Shown: piece by piece, positions 1 through 7,258 of the stretch
Layout: each line of letters starts with the position of its first letter
Position numbering within the stretch: position 1 is the first letter of the stretch
Source: MB1-2 sp046566065
GTDB lineage: Bacteria; Actinomycetota; CADDZG01; WHSQ01
NCBI GenBank assembly: GCA_046566065.1
Contig: JBKHXK010000033.1
Coordinates: forward strand, 1 to 27,003
Direction of reading: 5' to 3'
DNA length: 27,003 nucleotides
Notes under the pieces: generated by a model
The model's database searches: none
The model's input: only the letters and a program-made list of their open reading frames with translations
What the model was told of the DNA's origin: nothing
Position numbers and translations under genes: made by a program

Positions 1-519
1 CTCGAGACCCATCACCGCTCTCGTCCCCTCGAGGCGACGATGCCTCGAGAAGCGCTGCGGGCCGAGCTGGCTCTCGAACCCGATGCGTTCGACGCGTTGA
101 TGACGCGGTTGGACCCGATCGTGGAAGAGGGTGCGGGGGTCCGGCTCGAGCAACATCGTGTCGGGCTGAGCGCGGAGCAGGCCCGGATGCGGGACGAGGT
201 ACTGAAGCGGATCGAAGAGGCAGGCTTCCAGCCTCCGTTGAGCTCGGACCTGAGGATCGACGCGAGCTTGCTGCGCGCGCTCACGGCCTCGGGGGAGCTC
301 GTGAAGATCGACGGCTTCTATCTGACCGCGGCCCAGGCTGCGCAAGCGCGGGCCAAGGTACGCGAACGGATAGAGCAAGGGGGCCCTGTCACCGTGGCCG
401 AGATCCGAGACCTGCTCGGCACCACGCGCAAGTACGCCGTCCCGCTGTGCGAATGGCTCGACGCGACGGGCGCGACGCGCCGTCAAGGAGACGTGCGCGC
501 TCTGGGTCCGAACCCCTGA
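1..519 (+). CDS. selB: Selenocysteine-specific elongation factor SelB, C-terminal part (5' end outside window)
   Basis: SelB brings Sec-tRNA to UGA codons marked by a SECIS element; its C-terminal winged-helix repeats bind the SECIS hairpin. The frame is open from base 1, so the gene begins upstream; 172 residues are visible. The first visible residues (HHRSRPLEATMPREALR) match the junction into the winged-helix region, and the last ~45 (TVAEIRDLLGTTRKYAVPLCEWLD, then TGATRRQGDVRALG) match the final SelB winged helix closely. The ATG at 40 is internal, not the start. The gene ends one base before a 53-base repeat that separates it from the convergent carboxylate-amine ligase. SelB implies a selenoprotein system (selA, selD, tRNA-Sec) elsewhere; none of these, and no obvious selenoprotein, is in the window. 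Family call is confident. Confidence 0.93.
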   Translation, partial: LETHHRSRPLEATMPREALRAELALEPDAFDALMTRLDPIVEEGAGVRLEQHRVGLSAEQARMRDEVLKRIEEAGFQPPLSSDLRIDASLLRALTASGELVKIDGFYLTAAQAAQARAKVRERIEQGGPVTVAEIRDLLGTTRKYAVPLCEWLDATGATRRQGDVRALGPNP

Positions 520-520
520 T

Positions 521-573
521 CGTTCTGACGTTCGAAAAGCACGCTGGAGCGTGCTCCAGTTAACCCAGAACGG
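521..573 (-). repeat. 53-base dispersed structured repeat, copy R1 (terminator-like)
   Basis: R1 occupies 53 of the 54 bases between the selB stop (517-519) and the stop of the opposing ligase gene (574-576). It has a 7-bp outer inverted repeat (CGTTCTG / CAGAACG) and an inner hairpin AGCACGC-TGGA-GCGTGCT. On the minus strand the hairpin is followed by TTTT, so it reads as an intrinsic terminator for the ligase gene. Also on the minus strand, an alternative stem CTGGAG-CACG-CTCCAG overlaps the first. Terminator function is inferred; the repeat identity is seen directly. Confidence 0.9.
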
Positions 574-1758
574 TTATTCGCCGGCTATCGGGGTGCCGTA
601 GTCGACCGTTCCTCCCGGTAGCTGTCGATCGCCCAGGGGCCGGGGCTTGCCGGTCTTCATCTCCTCCACGAGGGAGTCCACCACCGCGGACAGGTCTTTG
701 GTCGTCTGGTGCACCTCGCGCTGACGCGTCGCCGACGTGCCACGTTCGAGCATCTGGTTGATCCCCATCAACTCGTCGAGACAGCCTAGCTTCTCGGCCA
801 CCGGCTCGAGACGTTCGACCAGATCCCCGATCGAACGGCGCAGGGACATGAGGTTCCCCTCTTCGTCACGGATGATCTCTGCATCCAAGCCGTAGCGGGC
901 CGCGCGCCATTTGTTCTCGCGGATCGTCCACGACTGGTGCTGGAAGAGATCGAGTCCCGAGTTGTAGCGCTCGCCGAGCCACACGACCAACGACTGCGAC
1001 AACGCGACCAACGAACAGAGCTCCTCCATCGTCGGCACTCCGTCGCAGATACGAAGCTCGAGCGTTCCGAAGCCCGGATGCGGGCGGATGTCCCACCACA
1101 CCTCGCGGATGCTGCGGATCGTCCCGGCCCCGATCAAGGTGCGCATGAATCTCTGGAACTCGCCCCAGTTGTCGAGCTGGTACGGGAGACCGGCGGTCGG
1201 CAGCGACTCGAACACCTTCGAGCGAACCGACGCGAGTCCCGTGTCCCTGCCCTGCCAGAACGGAGACGAAGACGACAGCGCCAGGAAGTGCGGGATGAAG
1301 GTCGAGAGGCTGTTCGAGATCGCGATCGCCTCTTCGCCGGAGCCCACGCCCACGTGCGTGTGGACGCCGAAGATCAACAAGCGCCGCGCCGTCCACTGGC
1401 AGTTCTCGATCAAGCGGTGGTACCTGGGGTCCGGAGACACGGTCTGGTCTCGCCACGACGAGAACGGGTGCGTGCCGGTGCAGAGGATCCGGTAGCCGAG
1501 GCCCTCGGAGACCTCGATCAGCTTCTCGAGCTTGCCGCCGAGGTCGCGCTTCACGGCCGCGACGGTCGGGCACACGTCGGTGATGACCTCGATCGTGCAC
1601 TCCAGCAGCTCGTGCTTGTAGAAGGCGTCGTCGCCCAGCTCCGACAGGATCTTCGTGGCCGCCGTATCGGTGGCGAGAGCGCCCGCCTCGTCGACGACCT
1701 GAACCTCGATCTCGGCCCCCAAGGTGGGTCGATCCGAGCCGTTGAAAACGATGTTCAT
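574..1758 (-). CDS. Carboxylate-amine ligase, glutamate-cysteine ligase GCS2 (YbdK/EgtA-like) family
   Basis: This 394-residue ATP-dependent ligase joins an amino group to a carboxylate, as gamma-glutamylcysteine synthetases do. The N-terminus has the family's LGAEIEVQVVD acidic metal-binding motif (~residues 13-23), followed by HELLECTIEVITDVCPT, a GTHPFSSW segment and GVHTHVGV, all typical of the YbdK-type clade. The exact substrate (glutamate plus cysteine, or another amine) cannot be read from sequence. The ATG at 1758 has AGGGGGAGG just upstream, although only three bases separate the GGAGG core from the ATG; longer frames lack support. A TAACAT box at 1788-1793 could be its -10. The stop directly abuts repeat R1, a likely terminator. 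Ergothioneine or mycothiol context genes are not present. Confidence 0.9.
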   Translation of the reverse strand: MNIVFNGSDRPTLGAEIEVQVVDEAGALATDTAATKILSELGDDAFYKHELLECTIEVITDVCPTVAAVKRDLGGKLEKLIEVSEGLGYRILCTGTHPFSSWRDQTVSPDPRYHRLIENCQWTARRLLIFGVHTHVGVGSGEEAIAISNSLSTFIPHFLALSSSSPFWQGRDTGLASVRSKVFESLPTAGLPYQLDNWGEFQRFMRTLIGAGTIRSIREVWWDIRPHPGFGTLELRICDGVPTMEELCSLVALSQSLVVWLGERYNSGLDLFQHQSWTIRENKWRAARYGLDAEIIRDEEGNLMSLRRSIGDLVERLEPVAEKLGCLDELMGINQMLERGTSATRQREVHQTTKDLSAVVDSLVEEMKTGKPRPLGDRQLPGGTVDYGTPIAGE

Positions 1759-1787
1759 GGGCCTCCCCCTTGATCCGTTCGGCCCCG

Positions 1788-1793
1788 ATGTTA
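1788..1793 (-). promoter_or_regulatory. Candidate -10 box for the carboxylate-amine ligase gene
   Basis: TAACAT on the minus strand lies 29 bases before the ATG at 1758, leaving room for a short leader that contains AGGGGGAGG. No convincing -35 box is visible 16-18 bases upstream, so this is tentative. Confidence 0.3.
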
Positions 1794-1869
1794 GGCCGCG
1801 GGGGCCTCGCCGCCATCGGGTGCTTCTGTTGCTTACCCCGCTCCCGGCACGATAAGCCCGGAAATGCCC

Positions 1870-1922
1870 CGTTCTGACGCCCAAAAAGCACGCTGTGACG
1901 TGCACCAGTTAACCCAGAACGG
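1870..1922 (-). repeat. 53-base dispersed structured repeat, copy R2
   Basis: R2 is ungapped against the other copies and has the invariant arm CCAGTTAACCCAGAACGG. The inner stem is GCACG/CGTGC, with AAAAA on its left flank (TTTTT after the hairpin on the minus strand). It lies in the divergent region between the ligase (start 1758) and the S15-type hydrolase (start 2045), with its conserved arm pointing toward the hydrolase. No minus-strand gene ends just before it, so it could block antisense transcription or sit in the hydrolase leader. Confidence 0.9.
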
Positions 1923-2044
1923 TGGAGGAGTCGGGGGGGTGGGGGCGAACCTTCGACTACGAGGGGAACGTGGCAACAGGCACATCCGAAGCCCCTCGCA
2001 GATACGAACGTAACCACACGAAACGGACACGGCGGAGGAACCGG

Positions 2045-3832
2045 GTGAGACGGCACTGGATGGTAGCGACGGCCCTGGCCGCCACGCTGCTCGCGGGCCT
2101 CTTCGTCGCGCCGGCCGCCCCCGCCGCCACCGCCGAGCCCTTCGGGATGGAGCGCAAGAGCTACATCGTGAAGACTCGCGTCGGCAAGATCTACGTCGAG
2201 GTCGTGCATCCCACGAGGGACGGCAAGATCGTGCGGGCCCCGGCCGTGTTCACCTACTCCCCCTACTGGGCCCTCGGCGTGTCGGAGAACTTCCGCCGCG
2301 CCCGGGACGCCGGCGAGTGGGTTCCCGACGGCTATGTCCGGGTCTGGGCCGACGTCGTCGGCACCGGCAACTCCGGGGGCTGCTACGACTACGGCGGCGA
2401 CCGCGAGAAGAAGAGCGGCTACGACCTCGTCGAGTGGATCGCCAAGCAGAAGTGGTCGACCGGCAAGGTCGGCATGTTCGGCGGCTCCTACGAAGGCACG
2501 ACCGCCACCGCGGCGGCCGTCACGGCGCCGGACGGCCTGGCGACGATCGTGCCCGAGGTGGCGATCAGCCGCTGGTACGACTACGCGTACTCCGGCGGCA
2601 TGCGCTACTTCCTGAACAATGAGAAGCCCGCCGATGAGGGCTTCGACACGCCCGCGGCGTTCGACTTCGGCCTCGCGGTGCCGCCGCCGGTCGACGTGGC
2701 GAACGAGGACTGGGCCGGGCGCTTCACCGAGAACGTGACCCCGTGCGACGAGATCAGCCACACCGAGCACGGCTACGACGACACCCCCGACTACGACAAG
2801 TTCTGGGTCGAGCGCGATTACCTCAAAGACGCCGACAAGATCGAGATCCCCGTGCTGGTCGCCCACAACTGGGGTGACTGGAACGTCAAGCAGGAAGAGG
2901 CCTGGAACCTCTACCACGCACTCGACAACTCATCCAAGCGGGTCCTCTACATGGGCCACCGCTACCTGGGTCACGGCACGCCCGAGGGTCGCTACGAGAA
3001 GGTCCGCAAGCAGTGGATGGACCACTACCTGAAGGGCGTCGACAACGGGATCGACCAGCTTCCGTCGATCGTCAGCGAGGGCGCGGACTACGACGGTGCG
3101 CTGAAGCACCTGTCGGCCCCCAGCTCGTTCAAGACGCGCAACGTGAAGCTCTACGCCCAGTCGACCGGACGCAGCAACCCGAACGACTACGAATACAAGT
3201 TGCTGCCGGACAAGCCTTTCGTCACCGCTCTTAGCGAGGACCCCAGCTTCCTCGCCACAGGCATCAACACCGAGAGCCATGCGAACCACCACTACACCAA
3301 CAACCACGACTGGCTTTGGGTCCAGACCCCGCCGCTGAAGCAAGACACGCGCATCTTCGGCGAGATCAAGCTCAAGATCCGGGTCAGCTCGGCCGAGCGC
3401 GAGTGGATCACGATCACGCCCGGCATCGTCGACGTCGACCCCGACTGCCACGAGATCATCGCCAACCAGCACAACACCAAGCCGGAGTGCCTGCCGAGGT
3501 CGGTGCAGTCGGTGACCAGAGGGTTCATGGACTCCCGCTACCGCAACTCGCTGGCCAAGCAGGACCTGGTGGCCCCGGGCGCGCCGATCGACATGACGAT
3601 CGAAGCCAAGCCGATCGACTACACCTTCAGGAAAGGCCACATCATCGGTTTGAACATCGCCACCGAGATCAACGAGTGGGCCCTGCCGAAGCACTACCCA
3701 TGCACGTCGGCCGACTGCCTCAGGGTCAAGGTCCACCTCATGAACGGGAACACGCAACTGTTCCTGCCGATCGTCGACGCCCCCCGCGACACCCGTGATC
3801 TGTTCGACGCGGGCCACGGCGCCCACCACTAG
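2045..3832 (+). CDS. Secreted S15 / CocE-NonD family hydrolase (X-Pro dipeptidyl-peptidase-like)
   Basis: This 595-residue alpha/beta-hydrolase is predicted to be exported. The GTG at 2045 follows GGAGG (2034-2038) by six bases and gives a signal peptide MRRHWMVATALAATLLAGLFVAPAAPA that ends near residue 30. The nucleophile elbow GMFGGSYEG places Ser148. Asp278 (AHNWGDWNV) and His305 or His310 (MGHRYLGHG) complete the likely triad. The C-terminal ~200 residues (RIFGEIKLKIRVSS onward) resemble the PepX_C jelly-roll domain. Known relatives cleave X-Pro dipeptides or ester and amide bonds (cocaine esterase, acyl-peptide hydrolases); the substrate here is unknown. A small secreted protein follows after 25 bases and is probably co-transcribed. 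The upstream region holds repeat R2 and a weak TTGCTT/GATAAG promoter candidate near 1829-1856. Confidence 0.9.
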   Translation: MRRHWMVATALAATLLAGLFVAPAAPAATAEPFGMERKSYIVKTRVGKIYVEVVHPTRDGKIVRAPAVFTYSPYWALGVSENFRRARDAGEWVPDGYVRVWADVVGTGNSGGCYDYGGDREKKSGYDLVEWIAKQKWSTGKVGMFGGSYEGTTATAAAVTAPDGLATIVPEVAISRWYDYAYSGGMRYFLNNEKPADEGFDTPAAFDFGLAVPPPVDVANEDWAGRFTENVTPCDEISHTEHGYDDTPDYDKFWVERDYLKDADKIEIPVLVAHNWGDWNVKQEEAWNLYHALDNSSKRVLYMGHRYLGHGTPEGRYEKVRKQWMDHYLKGVDNGIDQLPSIVSEGADYDGALKHLSAPSSFKTRNVKLYAQSTGRSNPNDYEYKLLPDKPFVTALSEDPSFLATGINTESHANHHYTNNHDWLWVQTPPLKQDTRIFGEIKLKIRVSSAEREWITITPGIVDVDPDCHEIIANQHNTKPECLPRSVQSVTRGFMDSRYRNSLAKQDLVAPGAPIDMTIEAKPIDYTFRKGHIIGLNIATEINEWALPKHYPCTSADCLRVKVHLMNGNTQLFLPIVDAPRDTRDLFDAGHGAHH

Positions 3833-3857
3833 TTCCAGGACGGAGTAAACGGGCATA

Positions 3858-4397
3858 ATGGACACCATGCGGAAGCGCACAGGCCTCCTGGCGGCGACCG
3901 CGATCCTGGCCGCCCTTCTCGTGGTCGCCCCGGTCTCCAGTGCCGGGGCCTGCTCCTCGCGCAACGTGAAGTCGATGATCCGCTCGGGCGCGATCGAGGT
4001 CGTCGGGCTGCGCACCTACCACCTCGAGGTGGCCCCCAGCAAGAAGGCCTACAAGGTCGGAGACACGGCTCAGATCAACGTGACCGTCACCCGGCCCGCA
4101 CACGAAGACCCTCTGGGCCAGGGCATCCCCGTCGATCCGCCGGAGTCGTTCCCCGCCGAGGGTGTCAACGTGGGCATCGGGCTGCGGATCGGCGATGTCT
4201 TCCTCTTCGGCCACGCGGTCACGAACGCCGACGGGGTCGCCAAGGTCATGGTGCCGATAAAGAGCTACACGCCTGCCGGCAAGGCCTACGCGGATGCGTA
4301 CGCGTGGAAGACGGCGGCCGACACTCCTTGTCTGAAGATCGAGGAGAACGGCTACCGGCAGCTGCCGGGCCTGTTCACTGTCTTCAAGCGTCTCTAG
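3858..4397 (+). CDS. Small secreted protein of unknown function
   Basis: The 179-residue product starts with a clear signal peptide (MRKRTGLLAATAILAALLVVAPVSSAGA), followed by a probable beta-rich domain with AYKVGDTAQINVTVTRPA and GVAKVMVPIKSY, which resembles Ig-like or transthyretin-like carbohydrate/protein-binding folds. I do not recognise a named family. Two cysteines (after the signal peptide and in DTPCLKI) could form a disulfide. The Cys after the signal lacks a proper lipobox. It follows the S15-type hydrolase by 25 bases, so a joint extracellular role is plausible. Start is either ATG 3858 or ATG 3867; a CATAAT sequence overlaps the first ATG. The stop shares a CTAG with the opposing slipin gene. 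Confidence 0.8.
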   Translation: MDTMRKRTGLLAATAILAALLVVAPVSSAGACSSRNVKSMIRSGAIEVVGLRTYHLEVAPSKKAYKVGDTAQINVTVTRPAHEDPLGQGIPVDPPESFPAEGVNVGIGLRIGDVFLFGHAVTNADGVAKVMVPIKSYTPAGKAYADAYAWKTAADTPCLKIEENGYRQLPGLFTVFKRL

Positions 4398-5206
4398 CTG
4401 GTCCCCGGGTCCGCGGCTTTCCGTTCGGCCTCTCGGGCTGCGTCGAACGCCGTCGCGTCGTCTCCGAAGGCCGCTTTGAACGGTGCCAACAGCTCGATCG
4501 GTATAGGGATCACCAAGGTCGAGTTCTTCTCGGCGGAGACATCGGTGACCGTCTGAAGGTAGCGGAGTTGGTAGGCGATCGGATGGCGTGAGATGACCTC
4601 GGCCGCCTGAGCCAGACGCTCGGATGCCTGGAACTCACCTTCGGCGTTGATGATCTTGGCGCGGCGCTCACGTTCGGCTTCGGCTTGCTTCGCCATCGCG
4701 CGCTGCATCTCGACGGGAAGGTCGACGTCTTTGATCTCGACGCGCTCGACCTTCACGCCCCAAGGGTCCGAGACGTCGTCGATGATCTGCTGGAGGTCCA
4801 TGTTCAACGCATCGCGCTCGGTGAGGATCTGGTCAAGATCGACCTTGGACAGCACCGCGCGCAACGTGGTCTGAGCGATCTGCGAGGTTGCGTACAGATA
4901 GTTCTGTACCTCGACGACGGCCTTCACCGCGTCGAACACCTTGAAATAGCAAACGGCGTTCACGCGCACGGTCACGTTGTCTTTGGTGATGACGTCCTGC
5001 GGAGGCACGTCCAAGGTGACCGTCTGAAGGTTGGCTTTCACCATGCGGTCGATGATCGGGATCACGAAGAAAAGTCCGGGGCCCTTCGCGCCCACGATGC
5101 GGCCGAGACGGAAGATGACGCCCTTCTCGTACTCCTGCACGATGCGGACCGCAGACGCGAACACGATGACCACGACGACGACCAAGATCAGGATTGCGGG
5201 GCCCAT
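4394..5206 (-). CDS. Slipin, stomatin/prohibitin-like SPFH (band 7) membrane protein
   Basis: The protein has 270 residues. An N-terminal membrane segment (residues ~3-21, AILILVVVVVIVFASAV) is followed by the slipin signature VRIVQEYEKGVIFRLGRIVGAKGPGL, the SPFH domain (ANLQTVTLDVPPQDVITKDNVTVRVNAV), and a helical region ending AMAKQAEAERERRAKIINAEGE. Such proteins form oligomeric cages or scaffolds at the membrane and pair with NfeD-type proteases. It lies nine bases downstream of the nfeD gene, and AGGAGGAG precedes the ATG at 5206, so co-expression is clear. The stop overlaps that of the convergent secreted-protein gene in CTAG. Confidence 0.95.
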   Translation of the reverse strand: MGPAILILVVVVVIVFASAVRIVQEYEKGVIFRLGRIVGAKGPGLFFVIPIIDRMVKANLQTVTLDVPPQDVITKDNVTVRVNAVCYFKVFDAVKAVVEVQNYLYATSQIAQTTLRAVLSKVDLDQILTERDALNMDLQQIIDDVSDPWGVKVERVEIKDVDLPVEMQRAMAKQAEAERERRAKIINAEGEFQASERLAQAAEVISRHPIAYQLRYLQTVTDVSAEKNSTLVIPIPIELLAPFKAAFGDDATAFDAAREAERKAADPGTS

Positions 5207-5215
5207 GCGCTCCTC

Positions 5216-6577
5216 CTAGTCCGTAGATGCGTGCTCGTGGAGCGGTTCCACGAGCAAGACCAAACCCTCGGTGGCCTTGACTTCCACTTTCGATCCGGCG
5301 GCGATCCCGGTCTCCATCGTACGAGCGCGCCACAGGGTGCCGTTGGTGAACACGGTGCCCTCGGGGGCGATGTCGGTGCGGGCCTCGGCGATCTGACCGA
5401 TGATCCCCTCCTGCCCGGTGATAGGTCGTCGCAGCCGCACGCGCAGCGCGGCGGTCATCACCGAAACGAAGAAGATCAAAGTCCCGGCGAGCGCCGCCCC
5501 GATCACCCACAGATCGATGCGAAGGGCGGGCGCGGCCCCCGCGAAGAGCATCAGCGCCCCCGTGACGAGCGCGGCCACACCACCAACGGTGAACGCGCCC
5601 AGGCCGGCGGTATGCACATCGAACACGAAGAACACGACACCTAGAACGACCAGCAAGACACCCACCCAGTTGGTGGGCAACACGCTCAGTCCGTAGAGGC
5701 CGAGCAGCAGCGAGACGCCACCGATGATCCCGGCGAGACCGATGCCCGGGTTGTAGATCTCGAAGATCAATCCGTACATGCCGATCAGCAACAGCAGGAA
5801 CGCAACCTCCGACTGAGCGACGGCGTGAAGCAAGCGTTGCATCAGGTTCATCTGCTGGAAGCGCACGGTGACGCTCGGCGTTCCCGCGGCCTCGTCCCAC
5901 GTCTCGAGCGTGACCGAGCCGCCGTCTGGAAGAGAGACCTCGTTGCCGTCCAGTGCCCGCAGCAGATCGCCGAGGGACGACGCCGAGCCGTTAACGACGC
6001 CAAGCTCGACTGCCTCGGTCGTTCCGATCGATGCGGCATCGCGCACCGCGGTCTCGGCCCACTCGACATCGCGCCCGTTCTCGCGGGCGAGCTCGGTGAT
6101 GAACGCGGCCGCATCGTTGGTGGCTTTGCGCGCCAAGGTGTCGGGGGTGCCGCCCGCGAGATTGATCGGGGTCGCCGCGCCTATCTCGGTGGCCTCGGCC
6201 ATGAAAGCGAGATCTGCGGCGTAGGTGATGAAGGTTCCGGCGGAGGCGGCGCGCGCTCCCCGCGGAGCGATCCACACCGCGACCGGGACCTCGGAATCGA
6301 GCATCTGCTGGATGATGTCTCGCATCGCGACGTCGAGCCCACCGGGAGTGTCGAGCTGGATCACGACCGCCTGAACGCCGTCGCGCTCGCCGCCTTCGAG
6401 CCGCGCGGTCAGGTACTCAGCCGTCGGAGGATCGATGACCCCCTTGACCTCGACCACGTCGATCGTCGTGGACGGGTCGCTCTGGGCGCCCACAGGAGAC
6501 ACCAGAAGAACCACCAGGCTCGTGGTCACGAGGGTCAGGAGAAGTGCTCGAAGAACGGTGGTGCGCATAACCGTCAT
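5216..6577 (-). CDS. NfeD1b-type membrane-bound ClpP-class serine protease
   Basis: The protein has 453 residues. A signal peptide or anchor (residues 8-30) is followed by a ClpP-class protease domain with the Ser-Lys dyad: Ser112 in GARAASAGTFI and Lys151 in LARKATNDAAAFI. A membrane region of about four to five helices follows (~245-390), then a C-terminal OB-fold NfeD domain (TGQEGIIGQIAEARTDIAPEGTVFTNGTLW). In known pairs, NfeD1b proteases cleave the hydrophobic C-terminus of their slipin partner, and slipin is the next gene here. ATG 6577 has GAGGTGG nearby; ATG 6568 is an alternative. The operon is complete as seen. Confidence 0.94.
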   Translation of the reverse strand: MTVMRTTVLRALLLTLVTTSLVVLLVSPVGAQSDPSTTIDVVEVKGVIDPPTAEYLTARLEGGERDGVQAVVIQLDTPGGLDVAMRDIIQQMLDSEVPVAVWIAPRGARAASAGTFITYAADLAFMAEATEIGAATPINLAGGTPDTLARKATNDAAAFITELARENGRDVEWAETAVRDAASIGTTEAVELGVVNGSASSLGDLLRALDGNEVSLPDGGSVTLETWDEAAGTPSVTVRFQQMNLMQRLLHAVAQSEVAFLLLLIGMYGLIFEIYNPGIGLAGIIGGVSLLLGLYGLSVLPTNWVGVLLVVLGVVFFVFDVHTAGLGAFTVGGVAALVTGALMLFAGAAPALRIDLWVIGAALAGTLIFFVSVMTAALRVRLRRPITGQEGIIGQIAEARTDIAPEGTVFTNGTLWRARTMETGIAAGSKVEVKATEGLVLLVEPLHEHASTD

Positions 6578-6618
6578 CGTGCCACCTCGAGGCGGGCGGC
6601 CCGATCCGACGAGGCCCT

Positions 6619-7149
6619 CTAGGGCTTCTTGCCGCCCTTATCGGCGGGAGGGCCGGCGTGCGCGGGAGGGCCGGCGTGTGCGGGAGGGCCTCCGGCCGTG
6701 TCGGGTTTGCCGCCACCAGGGGCATGCGACTTCGTCTTGGCCTTGGCTTCGGCCGACTTCCCGTGCGCGGGTGCGGCCGCTGCGGCTGCCTTGGCGGCCG
6801 CGCACGCCGCTTCGGCGTCGGCCAGGGTGGCGTCTTTGTCCTGGGCGATCGAGCTGACGGCCTCTCCGTGCCAACGGCCCTTGACGTCGCACTTGGCTAC
6901 CGCCGACACGACGGCTCCGTGGTTATCGCGGTCGGATCCCGGGTCGTTCTCTTCTTCGACCTCGGCCTCTTCGGTCTCGTCCGGCTTGGGTTTCGACTTC
7001 GCCGGCTTGGGCGTCTTGGACTCGAGGAGCTCGATCGTGTCCTCGTCGGAGCCCACATCGGAGACCGACATAGCGCCGGGCATGGCGGCGGCGAAGGCCA
7101 CGGCGATCGCGGCGAACACGATCCCCATGAGGAGGCCCCTGAGCTTCAT
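6619..7149 (-). CDS. Low-complexity membrane-anchored or secreted protein, Ala/Pro/Lys-rich
   Basis: The protein has 176 residues and unknown function. An N-terminal hydrophobic segment (LLMGIVFAAIAVAFAAAMPGAM) is followed by a Lys/Pro/Glu-rich stretch (KTPKPAKSKPKPDETEEAEVEEEND), a short region with two cysteines (KCDVKGRW and AEAACAAAK), an alanine-rich segment, and a C-terminal tail with GPPAHA repeats. The tail suggests a disordered cell-envelope segment. GTG 7152 directly before ATG 7149 is also a possible start and has AAAGGG at seven-base spacing. The gene lies behind nfeD on the same strand with 41 bases between, and is divergent from the ATPase pair. Codon use is consistent with a real gene, but low complexity limits certainty. 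Confidence 0.7.
   Translation of the reverse strand: MKLRGLLMGIVFAAIAVAFAAAMPGAMSVSDVGSDEDTIELLESKTPKPAKSKPKPDETEEAEVEEENDPGSDRDNHGAVVSAVAKCDVKGRWHGEAVSSIAQDKDATLADAEAACAAAKAAAAAAPAHGKSAEAKAKTKSHAPGGGKPDTAGGPPAHAGPPAHAGPPADKGGKKP
6644..6692 (-). repeat. 18-base tandem repeat coding GPPAHA
   Basis: Two nearly identical 18-base units (6644-6661 and 6662-6679) and a degenerate third encode the GPPAHA-type repeat of the C-terminal tail. The copies differ at their last base. This is a likely site of length variation. Confidence 0.75.
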
Positions 7150-7244
7150 CACCGGCGGACCCTTTCCAAAGCTCCCACCCGTCCAACATCGTCTTCGGCA
7201 GCAGCCCCGAGATCCTTTAGCGCCCCCAGGGCGAGAGCGGGCCG

Positions 7245-7250
7245 TACGCT
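7245..7250 (+). promoter_or_regulatory. Candidate -10 box for a leaderless bagA-like mRNA
   Basis: TACGCT ends eight bases before the ATG at 7259, and no Shine-Dalgarno sequence lies between. The spacing would put the transcription start at or next to the start codon. Confidence 0.5.
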
Positions 7251-7258
7251 CCCTTCCC

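Noticed and set aside
40..42. ATG 40 as the start of a separate small gene
   Set aside because: The frame is open to base 1 and the upstream residues match SelB, so this is an internal methionine.
1921..1965. Possible tRNA remnant ending in CCA next to repeat R2 (minus strand ...GACTCCTCCA)
   Set aside because: No matching 5' acceptor arm and no valid T stem-loop could be found; the CCA similarity to the R5 junction is probably chance.
866..2917. Very long open frame on the minus strand, and similar long antisense frames over 13871-15274, 8247-9905 and 22822-24648
   Set aside because: They are antisense or out of phase with well-recognised genes, rich in Arg/Ala/Gly/Asp-type shadow sequence, and typical of high-GC DNA.
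6644..6692. GC-rich tandem repeats as a regulatory array
   Set aside because: They are in frame and encode GPPAHA units of the downstream end of a coding sequence.
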